Below are positions 1 through 7,375 of a DNA stretch of 10,115 nucleotides, in pieces; within the stretch, counting starts at the first letter, position 1, and the number at the start of each line of letters is the position of its first letter. The notes below the pieces were generated by a model, which was not told the origin of the DNA, did no database searches, and saw only the letters and a list, made by a program, of their open reading frames with translations. Position numbers and translations under genes: made by a program. This DNA is from an uncultured Desulfobulbaceae bacterium. Its GTDB lineage: Bacteria; Desulfobacterota; Desulfobulbia; Desulfobulbales; BM004. Location of the stretch: contig CAMYJP010000121.1 in assembly GCA_947258675.1 (NCBI GenBank), forward strand, positions 1-10,115. Direction: 5' to 3'.

Positions 1-760
1 TTACCTGCTGCTTTCGAATAGATTCGTGCATTCGTTTGTCGAAAGGTATTCCTCCTAAAAAATTTATGGAGATATCCAGGTAACGGTTGGAGACTGTGGT
101 GAGCTTTTTGTAGACATCGAGAGCTTCGTCTTCGTTTCTGACTGAATTGACTATGAGATTGAAGTGTTTTTCATGGTATTGGTTGGACATAAGTTTCATG
201 AGCGCATATGCATCTGTAATCGCCGTAGGCTCCGGGGAGGTGATAACCATAATCTCCTGTGCAGCAACATTAAAATAGGTGACATTTTCAGAAATACCAG
301 CCTCGGTGTCGATTAGCACTACATCGTAGTCCCCGTGCAAGACATCAAGCTCATTAATAAAACGCATTTTTTGATCAGCATTGAGATGGGTAAATTGCTG
401 AACCCCTGAGCCTGCAGGGAGAATATTTATGCCGTTTGGACCTTCAACAAGAATAGTTCCAAGATTTTGCTCGCCTGCAAAAAAATGATTGAGATTGTAT
501 TTGGGTGTAAGTCCAAAAACCACATCTATATTGGCTAAGCCCAAGTCAGCATCGATAATCAACACTTTTTTGCCCTGTTTGCTAAGGGCTGTTGCCATGT
601 TGGCGACCACTGCGGTTTTACCAACTCCGCCCTTTCCGCTGGTAATGGAGAGAACCCAGGCTGTGTTACTGTTTGTTTTTAATTGTGGCGTTTCCACATA
701 ACAGTCGCTTATGGATCTGAGGGTTTCCGCCTGATCTATCTGATCATGCTGTAATTGCAT
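1..760 (-). CDS. flhG: FlhG (FleN/YlxH) MinD-like ATPase, flagellar number regulator; 3' end outside window
   Basis: MinD/ParA-type ATPase that limits flagellar number and acts on the GTPase FlhF at the cell pole. I translated 253 codons from the ATG at 760; the frame stays open to the window edge, so the C-terminal part, including the expected membrane-targeting helix, is not visible. The N-terminus carries DQAETLR (residues 9-15), matching the DQAxxLR motif through which FlhG stimulates FlhF GTPase activity in characterised systems. A deviant Walker A, GKGGVGKT, lies at 42-49, followed by IIDADLGLANID (68-79) and the switch segment IDTEAGISENV (150-160). The start overlaps the end of flhF by 17 bases and is preceded by AGGGGA at suitable spacing, which supports this ATG. 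The E in DTEAG, where FlhG/MinD proteins often have G, A or P, is slightly unusual. Family assignment is secure; biological role is by homology. Confidence 0.95.
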   Translation of the reverse strand, partial: MQLQHDQIDQAETLRSISDCYVETPQLKTNSNTAWVLSITSGKGGVGKTAVVANMATALSKQGKKVLIIDADLGLANIDVVFGLTPKYNLNHFFAGEQNLGTILVEGPNGINILPAGSGVQQFTHLNADQKMRFINELDVLHGDYDVVLIDTEAGISENVTYFNVAAQEIMVITSPEPTAITDAYALMKLMSNQYHEKHFNLIVNSVRNEDEALDVYKKLTTVSNRYLDISINFLGGIPFDKRMHESIRKQQV

Positions 761-2045
761 TTTGATTCCCCTGAAGGCCGAATTTACCCATTATCAATCC
801 GGCGATTTTTTTAGGGTCCGCAAGAATCAGGTCTTCCGGAACTCTCTGGCCATTAGTAAGATATGATAAGGGATAGCTTTTTTTTGTTTGTACATTGAGC
901 AGCGCGCCGAAGGTTTCGCATTCATCCAATTTGGTGAAGATAAAGCTTTTTAATGAAAGAATACTGAATTGCCTCACTGTTTCATGTAATTCCTGCTCTC
1001 TCGCTGTAGAGGAAAGTACCAGATGATTTTCAATGTCTAACTCAGGAAGCAGGAAGGTCGAGAGTTCCTCGATACTTTTTTCATCTTTAGGACTGCGCCC
1101 TGCTGTATCAATTAATAGAAGTTCTTTGTCCTGATGATTATTAAAAACATCCTTAAGCTGGTCTGGAGCCATTACAACTTCAACAGGAACATTCATAATT
1201 TTCCCATAAACCTTCAGTTGTTCAACGGCTGCTATTCTGTATGTATCGATTGTCACCAATACCAGTTTTTTGCCGATATTTTTAAGGTATGCTGCGGCCA
1301 GTTTGGCAATTGTTGTAGTTTTACCTACACCTGTCGGTCCAATGAGAGCGATTCGTCTCTGATTTTTGTCAGTTCCCAGTATTGGGCCGTTAACCTGCAA
1401 GAGATTGGCGATTGTTTCATGAAAAAAAGTATCCAAAGAATCGACGGAATCGATTTCCCTAGGCGAGAGTTTTTCTTTAGCTGCCTGTATAATAATTTCA
1501 GCAGCTTCATCTTGAACACCTCGCAGGTGGAGTTCATTTGCCACTGGTGCAAGCCATTCCTCACCATTGAGTAAGTTGCTCTGATGATATCTTTTGTGAG
1601 TTTGTAAATTCTGATTGATATCTGCCACTTCTCCAGCAAAACCCTGAATAATAGCCTTGAGCTCGTTGAGTTCTTTGTGAATCAATGGCAAATCAGAGTC
1701 AGCTAGTTGTTTTTTAATGTCCTGCATTTCTGTGGCGAGTATGTCTGTGGTGTCCTTGCCGTGCCACAAGCTATCGTAAGTTATTTCGTCCACTTCTTCC
1801 TTGCCCACATCTAGTGGGAAAGATTTCATTTCTGACGCGGGCCTGTCTCTGAAAATATTATCAGACATGGCTGGTGAAGGAGCATCAATGGCAGCCGTGA
1901 TTTCTATCATCGGTTTAGATAGAAAACCGAGACCTTTTTTGCGTCTTGTTTTTGTTGACAGAATCAAGGCATCAGGGCCAAGGGCCTTCTTGACCTTTTT
2001 CAGACCTGAGGTCATATCTTCCGCTTCAAAAATCTTAACTTGCAT
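744..2045 (-). CDS. flhF: FlhF, SRP-family GTPase for flagellar placement
   Basis: Signal-recognition-particle-type GTPase that marks the site of flagellar assembly and recruits early basal-body parts; it works with FlhG encoded next. The 433 residues show the FlhF layout. There is a basic N-terminal B domain (about 1-150) with [11 protein letters not shown] at the start and a likely helical stretch near 100-150. The NG domain follows, with G1 GPTGVGKT (236-243), DTYR (267-270), DTAG (313-316), the guanine-specificity motif TKLDE (371-375) and the closing GQRVPEDL (399-406). Length fits the family. The ATG at 2045 overlaps the flhA stop by 11 bases, consistent with translational coupling; the Shine-Dalgarno is weak (GG about 10 bases upstream). 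No key GTPase residue is missing. Confidence 0.97.
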   Translation of the reverse strand: MQVKIFEAEDMTSGLKKVKKALGPDALILSTKTRRKKGLGFLSKPMIEITAAIDAPSPAMSDNIFRDRPASEMKSFPLDVGKEEVDEITYDSLWHGKDTTDILATEMQDIKKQLADSDLPLIHKELNELKAIIQGFAGEVADINQNLQTHKRYHQSNLLNGEEWLAPVANELHLRGVQDEAAEIIIQAAKEKLSPREIDSVDSLDTFFHETIANLLQVNGPILGTDKNQRRIALIGPTGVGKTTTIAKLAAAYLKNIGKKLVLVTIDTYRIAAVEQLKVYGKIMNVPVEVVMAPDQLKDVFNNHQDKELLLIDTAGRSPKDEKSIEELSTFLLPELDIENHLVLSSTAREQELHETVRQFSILSLKSFIFTKLDECETFGALLNVQTKKSYPLSYLTNGQRVPEDLILADPKKIAGLIMGKFGLQGNQNAITA

Positions 2046-3660
2046 GAAGTTTTACCGTCCCAATGGATCGAACTTTCAGGTGAGGTGCTATCTCGTTGTG
2101 GGAAATAATTGTCAAATTAGGGAAATATCTTTCGGTCAACCTTTTGACATGAGGTCGGATTGTTGGCGTGCAGAGGAGGACAGGTTGCATGCCGCCATCA
2201 AAGGTATCAATACTTTTGCTCAAACCGTCCAGAATAGACTGCGCCAGGTGAGGATCGATGGCAAGATAGGTACCGTTTTCATTTTGCTGAACGGCCTTCT
2301 GAATAGTGTCTTCAATAGTTCTTTCAAATGTGATTAGTGGTAATACATTGTCTTCCTGGACAAAGTCAGTGCTTATCTGGCGAGCAAGGGCATGGCGAAC
2401 ATGTTCCGTGAGTACATCGACATCCTGGCTAATTGGAGCCAGATCAGCCATTGTTTCCAGGATAGATCTCAAATCTCTTATGGACACATCTTCACGTAGC
2501 AGATTTTGCAGGACTTTCATGACAACTCCAAGACTCAATTGGGTGGGAATTAAATCTTCAACCAGCTTTGGATAGCTCTTAGCTAAGTTGTCTAGCAAGT
2601 TCTGTGCCTCTTGTCTGCCTAACAATTCGTGTGCGTATCGTTTAATTATTTCGCTTATATGTGTAGCCATTATTGTGGTACAGTCTACTACGGTATATCC
2701 GGCAACTTGCGCTTGTTCCTTTTTGTCCTCAGGTACCCAGATCGCTGGCAGACCAAAGGCTGGTTCAATGGTTTCCACTCCTTTTATATTTTCCGTCGCG
2801 GTTCCAGGATTCATGGCCATATAATAGCCCGGGAGCATTTCTCCTTTCGCAATGGAAACACCTTTAAGAGATATGGTGTATTCATTTGGTTTTAATTGAA
2901 GGTTGTCCTTGATATGGATAGGGGGGACAATAAAGCCCTTTTCCAACGCAAACTGTTTTCGAATAGAACGAATACGGGACAGGAGTTCACCATCTTGAGA
3001 AGAATCAACAAAAGGTATTAATCCATAGCCGACTTCCAACTCAAGGAGATCGATTGCGAGCATCTGGTTAAAATCTTCTTCAATTTCCTCGTACGCGGAT
3101 TCCTCAATTTCAGTAAGCTCTTCTTCTTGAGCCACACGCATTTTACGTTCAATCCGAAAAGCAGTATAAGCAAGGAGAAAAGAAATTAAGAGAAAAGGTA
3201 TAAATGGCAGTCCGGGGATTAAAGCCAGGAGAAATAATATTCCTGAAACTACCCAAATGGCTCTCGGGTAGGCGGTAAATTGATTTTTTAATTCAGAGCC
3301 GAAGTCTTGACTGTCCGTGGTGCGGGTGACAAGAATACCTGCTGCAGTGGAGATAACCAATGCCGGGATCTGCCCGACCAGACCATCACCAACTGTCAGG
3401 ATGGTATAGTTGGCAGCGGCCTCTTTCATTGGCATTCCCTTTTGCAGCACTCCGATGATAAAACCAGCGCCGATATTAATGAATGTGATGATTATTCCAG
3501 CTATGGCATCACCTTTGACAAACTTGCTGGCACCGTCCATGGCTCCATGAAAGTTGGCTTCTTTGGCAATTTCCTTGCGCCTCGTGCGAGCTTCATCATC
3601 ATCAATCAGACCGCTGTTCAGGTCGGCATCAATGGCCATCTGTTTACCGGGCAATGGCAT
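2035..3660 (-). CDS. flhA: FlhA, C-terminal fragment (second reading frame after a frameshift)
   Basis: Carries most of FlhA, the export-gate subunit that forms a nonameric cytoplasmic ring receiving chaperone-substrate complexes. It begins within the family signature ([21 protein letters not shown]), continues through the later membrane helices ([37 protein letters not shown], then hydrophobic segments near fragment residues 135-167) and an acidic/basic linker, and then the full soluble domain to VKLHAS. The ATG at 3660 is simply the first start in this frame; bases just upstream give GGA directly abutting it, not a good ribosome site. I infer that the normal gene is read continuously from 4123 and that this piece is its continuation after loss of frame, giving about 695 residues when joined, the usual FlhA length. 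As it stands, it would be made only by reinitiation or recoding. Confidence 0.9.
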   Translation of the reverse strand: MPLPGKQMAIDADLNSGLIDDDEARTRRKEIAKEANFHGAMDGASKFVKGDAIAGIIITFINIGAGFIIGVLQKGMPMKEAAANYTILTVGDGLVGQIPALVISTAAGILVTRTTDSQDFGSELKNQFTAYPRAIWVVSGILFLLALIPGLPFIPFLLISFLLAYTAFRIERKMRVAQEEELTEIEESAYEEIEEDFNQMLAIDLLELEVGYGLIPFVDSSQDGELLSRIRSIRKQFALEKGFIVPPIHIKDNLQLKPNEYTISLKGVSIAKGEMLPGYYMAMNPGTATENIKGVETIEPAFGLPAIWVPEDKKEQAQVAGYTVVDCTTIMATHISEIIKRYAHELLGRQEAQNLLDNLAKSYPKLVEDLIPTQLSLGVVMKVLQNLLREDVSIRDLRSILETMADLAPISQDVDVLTEHVRHALARQISTDFVQEDNVLPLITFERTIEDTIQKAVQQNENGTYLAIDPHLAQSILDGLSKSIDTFDGGMQPVLLCTPTIRPHVKRLTERYFPNLTIISHNEIAPHLKVRSIGTVKLHAS

Positions 3661-4123
3661 CCAAGGTAAAACGCGCTGCCACTTCAGCGACTCTGCCCGC
3701 GCCTTTGGTAATGACCATGAAGTTGATCACAACCAGAATTGTGAAAATCACGAGTCCTACTACATAATTGCCGCCAACAACAAATTGACCAAATGATTGT
3801 ATTACCGTACCGGCAGCACCAGGGCCTTCGTCGCCTTTCAAAAGAATGAGTCGTGTAGAGGCAACATTAAGGGAAAGTCTGAATAAAGTGGTCGAGAGCA
3901 GTACGGAAGGGAAGATGGCAAAGTCCAGGGCACGTTGAGAATACAAGCAGATGATCATAATCAGCAATGCTGTGGTTATGTTTAATGAAAGAAACATATC
4001 CAACATCAGCGGTGGCACAGGTAGGATCATCAGCAGAAGAATGGTTACCAGGCCAATGGAAACCAGAACATCGCTTCTGAGAATTCTTTGCGACCAGATA
4101 TTTTGCAGCGTGGCAGTAGTCAT
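3644..4123 (-). CDS. flhA: FlhA, N-terminal fragment (ends early at a frameshift)
   Basis: First 159 codons of flhA: a short cytoplasmic N-terminus, then the first membrane helices (about 19-38, 41-61, 117-137) and the conserved cytoplasmic stretches [13 protein letters not shown] (82-94) and [16 protein letters not shown] (141-156). After A156 the reading gives I-A-R-stop, whereas FlhA proteins continue with (M/L)PGKQM, which is found in the next frame. The ATG at 4123 shares one base with the flhB stop (TAATG) and has GAAGGG upstream, so this start is convincing. Every residue before the break looks like normal FlhA, so the lesion is a single-base event. A 159-residue product alone would lack the export-gate ring domain and should not support export. 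Confidence 0.92.
   Translation of the reverse strand: MTTATLQNIWSQRILRSDVLVSIGLVTILLLMILPVPPLMLDMFLSLNITTALLIMIICLYSQRALDFAIFPSVLLSTTLFRLSLNVASTRLILLKGDEGPGAAGTVIQSFGQFVVGGNYVVGLVIFTILVVINFMVITKGAGRVAEVAARFTLDAIAR
3651..3660 (-). other. flhA: Frameshift site in flhA (one extra base)
   Basis: The coding strand reads GAT GCC ATT GCC CGG TAA. Removing one T from ATT gives GAT GCC ATG CCC GGT AAA (D-A-M-P-G-K). Removing one C from GCC instead gives D-A-L-P-G-K. Both match the FHIPEP family signature, which allows L or M there. The extra base is therefore within about 3651-3660. It is not in a long homopolymer and does not form a canonical X-XXY-YYZ slippery heptamer. Confidence 0.88.
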
Positions 4124-5184
4124 TATTTATGTCCCTTCAAGCTGTATACATATGCAAGGATTTCGGCAACCGCCTTGAAAAGATCTTCGGGGATGGTTGC
4201 TCCAACTTCCACTTTATGCAACGCTCGTGCCACCGGTACATTCTCGACCAAAGGGATGCCATGTTCCTGCGCGATTTCTCGAATGCGCATGGCAAGATGA
4301 TCGATTCCTTTTGCAATAACCTCGGGAGCCTCCATTTCCCCACGCCGGTATGCTACAGCTACTGAGATATGGGTCGGGTTGGTTATGATCACATCGGCTT
4401 TAGGAACTTCTGCCATCATTCTCTTTCTGGCCAATTGTTGCTGTATGGAGCGGATTCTGCTTTTAACAAGAGGATCACCCTCGGTATCTTTTAATTCCTC
4501 TTTTTGTTCCTGCTTGGTCATTTTCATTTTCTGTTCCATTTCCCAACGGACAAACATGTAATCAAGCAGGCCAAGGAGAATGAGTATTCCACAACTTTTG
4601 AGGAATACGATAGAGGCCACTCGGGCGATAAACCGAATCGTTTCGCTCAGATCCAAAACAACAAGCTGGAGAGCATTTTCAAATTCGCTACTAACTGTTT
4701 TATAAGCGACCAGCCCTACAAGAAGAACTTTGAGGAGTGATTTAACGAGTTCGACCAGTGAACGTTTTGAGAAAAATTTGGCTGCCCCTTTGATAGGATC
4801 AAGTTTGCTCAGGTCTGGAACTAGAGGCTTTGTCGTGAATAGCCAGCCGATCTGTAAGAAACTTGAAAAAAAACTGATTATCACAGCCAGTAAAAGAACA
4901 GGAGCTATTAACAGGGCTAATCGTTTGACAACAAATCCGGCCAACATAACTATGGAAGATTTAGTTATCTCAAATTCACCGCTGATTCGCCAAAACCCGG
5001 CAATGGTATAAGACAGTTTGTCCCAGAAAATCGGGCCGTAGAAAAACCACAGCAATAGTGAAAAGGTTAAAATTGCCGCAGTATTGACTTCTTTGCTTTG
5101 GGCAACCTGGCCCTTTTCACGGAAATCCTGACGACGTTTGGCACTCGCCTGTTCAGTACGTTCTTGTAAGGATTCTTCAGCCAT
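4123..5184 (-). CDS. flhB: FlhB, flagellar export-gate substrate-specificity switch protein
   Basis: Membrane component of the flagellar type III export gate. FlhB self-cleaves in its cytoplasmic tail and switches export from rod/hook to filament substrates. The 353 residues start with the typical [25 protein letters not shown] region, followed by hydrophobic segments near 34-50, 86-110, 146-165 and 190-211. The cytoplasmic domain contains the autocleavage motif NPTH (269-272, in [15 protein letters not shown]) and the conserved [10 protein letters not shown] (313-322). Length is normal. The ATG at 5184 has only a weak GGA upstream. It stands 164 bases after fliR but is fused by one shared base to flhA, so FlhB and FlhA are probably translationally coupled. 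Confidence 0.97.
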   Translation of the reverse strand: MAEESLQERTEQASAKRRQDFREKGQVAQSKEVNTAAILTFSLLLWFFYGPIFWDKLSYTIAGFWRISGEFEITKSSIVMLAGFVVKRLALLIAPVLLLAVIISFFSSFLQIGWLFTTKPLVPDLSKLDPIKGAAKFFSKRSLVELVKSLLKVLLVGLVAYKTVSSEFENALQLVVLDLSETIRFIARVASIVFLKSCGILILLGLLDYMFVRWEMEQKMKMTKQEQKEELKDTEGDPLVKSRIRSIQQQLARKRMMAEVPKADVIITNPTHISVAVAYRRGEMEAPEVIAKGIDHLAMRIREIAQEHGIPLVENVPVARALHKVEVGATIPEDLFKAVAEILAYVYSLKGHK

Positions 5185-5348
5185 GCAGATCCATTAATAA
5201 AATTGAGAGTGATCTTAATTAGAGGATAAACATTCTTACGATTCTGACTGTCATTGCCGCAAAACCCAGTCACTAACTGAGTGAGACGGATTATCCCGCC
5301 AGCGGCGTCAATTTTTATTTACCAGTTCAACAAAGCAGTCCACAGACG
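5185..5348 (-). other. Spacer between fliR and flhB, no gene recognised
   Basis: 164 bases without a convincing gene. On the operon strand it contains a small perfect hairpin TCACT-CAGTT-AGTGA (5270-5284) and a compact CGCC-GCT-GGCG element near 5300-5310. There is also a weak resemblance to a flagellar sigma-28 promoter (TAAA, 15 bases, CGGGATAA; 5291-5317), which I do not accept as a promoter call. An 11-codon ATG frame exists but has no ribosome site. There is no T tract following a hairpin, so I see no terminator. Confidence 0.5.
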
Positions 5349-6125
5349 TCATAACAATTGAAAAAGATGCAAGAATCGTTCACTCAATGAGTCAAATTCT
5401 CGTCCTAAAAGTTTGGATACAACGTTTAGTGTCAAGCCTATGACTATAAAAGATACGCCGATATTCAATGGAAAAGAGAGAAGGAATACATTCATTTGAG
5501 GAAATATTCTGGCCATAATACCGAGAACAAGTCCGGAAAGGAGTAAGACTGCCAGGATAGGGGCACTGAATTTTACACCGAGTATGAACATATTTGATGT
5601 AAGATTCATTAAGTATGGAATCGCTCCTCCTGAGAAATCAAGGTTTCCCGGCGGCAGCACTTCGTAGGAATATACTATCGCCTCAAGAAAGTGGTGATGA
5701 ATATCGAGGGCCAGAAATAGAAGAATGGCAAAAACGTTTTGCAGCTGAGACATTAAAGAGAGTTGATGCTGGTTTTGCGGGTCAAATACATTGGCAGCAG
5801 CAAATCCCATCTGGAATCCTATTACGGTTCCACCTAATTCAACTGCAGTAAATATTAGTCGGGCTATGAGACCGACCAGGAAGCCCAGCATGGTTTCACT
5901 GGCAATAATTATCACCAGATTAAGCGGCTCAAATGGAATCGCAGGGATATGATTTTCAACCACGGGAAAGAGCATTAAAGACAGCCCTAATGCTAAGCCT
6001 ACTCTAATCTTTGCAGGTGTCTGTTTAGCACTGAATATAGGTATACTGCCGAAAAGAGCCGCTACCCTGGCAGTGCAGATCAGCAGGCTCTGAAATTTTT
6101 CTATCGGAATTAACTGTAGGTCCAA
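5349..6125 (-). CDS. fliR: FliR, export-gate channel subunit
   Basis: Integral membrane protein that packs with FliP and FliQ into the helical export-channel complex at the centre of the basal body. The 258 residues are almost entirely hydrophobic with several membrane helices, and include the family-typical FQMGFAAANVFDPQ segment (about 104-117) and a C-terminal SFPLNIGVSFIVIGLTL region. The start is a TTG at 6125 (TTG GAC CTA CAG). It is preceded by AGGA six bases upstream, and an in-frame TAA lies eight codons further up with no ATG or GTG between, so TTG is the only sensible start; the next internal Met is about 50 residues in. A nearby upstream ATG is in another frame. The gene is separated from fliQ by an unusually long, structured spacer. 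Confidence 0.95.
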   Translation of the reverse strand: MDLQLIPIEKFQSLLICTARVAALFGSIPIFSAKQTPAKIRVGLALGLSLMLFPVVENHIPAIPFEPLNLVIIIASETMLGFLVGLIARLIFTAVELGGTVIGFQMGFAAANVFDPQNQHQLSLMSQLQNVFAILLFLALDIHHHFLEAIVYSYEVLPPGNLDFSGGAIPYLMNLTSNMFILGVKFSAPILAVLLLSGLVLGIMARIFPQMNVFLLSFPLNIGVSFIVIGLTLNVVSKLLGREFDSLSERFLHLFQLL

Positions 6126-6156
6126 GATACATCCTGGTTGTGTGATTTAAGAGGGT

Positions 6157-6290
6157 GAAGGTTGATTATCCAGGCAAATAGACAATAAATCAGATAGAGC
6201 AGTCAAAAAGAACAGATGAGTGAATGAGCCTTTCACCTGTTGACAGACTTCAAATTACTTGAATAAACCGTTTGAGTAGAACCAACCTTC
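6157..6290 (-). promoter_or_regulatory. Candidate structured RNA element in the fliQ-fliR spacer
   Basis: Read on the operon strand, GAAGGTTGGTT (6290-6280) can pair with AATCAACCTTC (6167-6157): 11 pairs, one of them G-U. This helix would enclose two hairpins: TTCAA-GTAAT-TTGAA (6263-6249) and AACAGGTGA/TCATCTGTT (6241-6233 with 6219-6211, one G-U). Both G-U positions pair only in the minus-strand transcript, the strand that is transcribed. This suggests a cis-acting leader controlling fliR and downstream genes. It was found by eye, with no folding energy or conservation test, so it may be chance pairing. Confidence 0.3.
6205..6241 (-). terminator. Attenuator-like hairpin plus T tract upstream of fliR
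   Basis: On the minus strand AACAGGTGA (6241-6233) pairs with TCATCTGTT (6219-6211) across a 13-base loop, giving a nine-pair stem with one G-U. One C and five T follow (6210-6205). This resembles a weak Rho-independent terminator. It lies inside an operon whose next gene (fliR) is needed with fliP and fliQ, so it would be an attenuator rather than an operon end. The stem is A/T-rich at its base and the loop is long, so strength is doubtful. Confidence 0.33.
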
Positions 6291-6302
6291 TTCTCTGCGC
6301 AT
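6255..6302 (-). CDS. Possible 15-residue leader peptide ORF between fliQ and fliR
   Basis: ATG at 6302 opens MRREEGWFYSNGLFK and stops with TAA at 6257-6255. It starts 23 bases after the fliQ stop and is preceded by purine-rich AGGAAAAGGGGAA, in which AGGA is suitably spaced. The stop codon falls in the loop of the small hairpin 6249-6263, and the attenuator-like hairpin begins 13 bases further on. That arrangement resembles a translated leader controlling an attenuator, but no run of one amino acid suggests what would be sensed. An ORF this short arises easily by chance, so I list it only as a candidate. Confidence 0.2.
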   Translation of the reverse strand: MRREEGWFYSNGLFK

Positions 6303-6325
6303 TTCCCCTTTTCCTGGTTAGGATT

Positions 6326-6595
6326 TTAAATAGCTACAACGGCAATTCCTTTAATGATGTCTGTTGTAAATCCTAATAATATTTTTATAATCCATGGCGC
6401 AAAGATTAGCAGCGTGACCAGAACAACGATAATCTTCGGAACAAAAGTCATGGTTTGTTCATTTATTTGGGTAGCAGCCTGAAATATGCTGACCATAAGC
6501 CCAATGATCATACCTGAGATTAGCATTGGAGATGCGACAAGTAATACAGTCTGAACGGCCTGACGACCTATGTCTACAACATATTCCGGAGTCAT
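6326..6595 (-). CDS. fliQ: FliQ, small export-gate subunit
   Basis: Small two-helix membrane protein, present in several copies, that wraps around FliP/FliR in the flagellar export gate. The 89 residues show the family pattern: MTPEYVVDIGRQAVQTVLLVASPML, with a first helix near 15-38, the connecting loop FQAATQINEQTMTFVPKI (38-55), and a second helix near 55-75. Length is exactly typical. The start is supported by an excellent ribosome site, AAGGAGG, ending about ten bases before the ATG at 6595. That site is itself inside a potential hairpin (listed separately). It lies 36 bases after fliP and is followed by the 200-base structured spacer before fliR. Confidence 0.96.
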   Translation of the reverse strand: MTPEYVVDIGRQAVQTVLLVASPMLISGMIIGLMVSIFQAATQINEQTMTFVPKIIVVLVTLLIFAPWIIKILLGFTTDIIKGIAVVAI

Positions 6596-6597
6596 AT

Positions 6598-6610
6598 AGG
6601 AGCTCCTCCT
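6598..6610 (-). promoter_or_regulatory. fliQ ribosome-binding site within a small inverted repeat
   Basis: The fliQ leader reads AAGGAGGAGCTCCTATATG. AGGAG can pair with CTCCT across a three-base GAG loop, so the Shine-Dalgarno core would be hidden in a five-pair stem ending three bases before the start codon. The inner ten bases, AGGAGCTCCT, are a perfect palindrome (6598-6607). The ribosome site is certain; sequestration is inference. Confidence 0.5.
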
Positions 6611-6631
6611 TACCGGGATTTATTTATGAGT

Positions 6632-7375
6632 TCATGAGTAGAAACTCTGCACAAGAGAACTCGCTATCAGGCTCCAGCCGTCAACCAGAACAAATAAGAG
6701 CAGTTTAAATGGCAGAGATATAATAATAGGTGGCAGCATCATCATTCCCATAGAAAGAAGAACGGATGCTACTACCATGTCAATGACCAGGAAAGGTATG
6801 TAAATCATAAAGCCCATCTGAAAGGCCCGTTTCAGTTCTGTCAGCATAAAAGCCGGAATAAGAGTCATGGTCGGAATATCATCATGGTCTTCAGGCTCTG
6901 CGTTATCGGAAATTTCCATTAACAATCCAAGTTCTTTCTCCCCTGCCTGACTGAACATAAATTCACGCAGAGGTTGCACCGCAAGATTTAAGGCTTGCTC
7001 CTGATTGATCTGTTCTTGCAGGTAAGGCTGCAGCGCTGTATTATTTATCTGACTGTAAATCGGGCTCATGACAAAGAATGTCAGAAAGAGAGCAAGCCCG
7101 ACAATTACTTGATTAGGGGGCATCTGTTGGGTACCCATGGATTGCCTGACAATGGAGAGAACAATTACAATTCGAGTGAAAGAGGTTGTCATTAAAAGGA
7201 TAGCCGGAGCCATTGACAGTATGGTGAGAACGAACAGAACCTGCAGTGCGGTTGAAACCTGTTGAGGGCTGTTGGCTTCATCGATGCCAACGGTAATGGT
7301 CGGAATTCCCTGCGCCCATATTATTGCAGGGAAGAAAAGGATACCCAGGCCGATAAAAAATATGATCCGTTTCAT
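6632..7375 (-). CDS. fliP: FliP, export-gate channel core
   Basis: Main channel-forming subunit of the flagellar export gate; five FliP subunits build the core together with FliR and FliQ. The 247-residue protein begins with a cleavable-type signal peptide (MKRIIFFIGLGILFFPAIIWA, likely cleavage after A21), as FliP often does. It then has the conserved TSFTRIVIVLSIVRQSMGTQQMPPNQ region (about 64-89), LQPLREFMFSQ-like AVQPLREFMF (132-141), and the C-terminal FMLTELKRAFQMGFMIYIPFLVIDMVV and MMMLPP(I)IISLPFKLLLFVLVDGW blocks. The ATG at 7375 overlaps the fliO stop in an ATGA junction and has GAGGAAG upstream. Length and motifs are complete. Confidence 0.97.
   Translation of the reverse strand: MKRIIFFIGLGILFFPAIIWAQGIPTITVGIDEANSPQQVSTALQVLFVLTILSMAPAILLMTTSFTRIVIVLSIVRQSMGTQQMPPNQVIVGLALFLTFFVMSPIYSQINNTALQPYLQEQINQEQALNLAVQPLREFMFSQAGEKELGLLMEISDNAEPEDHDDIPTMTLIPAFMLTELKRAFQMGFMIYIPFLVIDMVVASVLLSMGMMMLPPIIISLPFKLLLFVLVDGWSLIASSLVQSFYS

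Noticed and set aside
489..701. 70-residue plus-strand ORF opposite flhG
   Set aside because: It is antisense to the Walker A region of flhG, a common spurious ORF over MinD/ParA genes.
1134..1574. 146-residue plus-strand ORF opposite flhF
   Set aside because: It lies entirely antisense to the conserved GTPase core of flhF, has no recognisable domain, and no plus-strand gene exists elsewhere in the window.
1801..2337. 178-residue plus-strand ORF across the flhA-flhF junction
   Set aside because: Antisense to two well-supported genes, with no family features.
3644..3670. Programmed ribosomal frameshift in flhA
   Set aside because: No slippery heptamer, internal Shine-Dalgarno or clear downstream structure is visible at the break; a plain insertion explains it better.
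5067..5273. 68-residue minus-strand ORF beginning with GTG in the fliR-flhB spacer
   Set aside because: Most of it overlaps flhB in another frame, it has no ribosome site and no family pattern; flhB is certain.
5270..5284. TCACT-CAGTT-AGTGA hairpin as a terminator after fliR
   Set aside because: The stem has only five pairs and no T tract follows; the operon continues directly into flhB and flhA.
5291..5317. Sigma-28-like promoter (TAAA, 15 bases, CGGGATAA) ahead of flhB
   Set aside because: Only the last five of eight -10 bases match GCCGATAA, and the site overlaps a GC-rich inverted repeat; this level of match is expected by chance.
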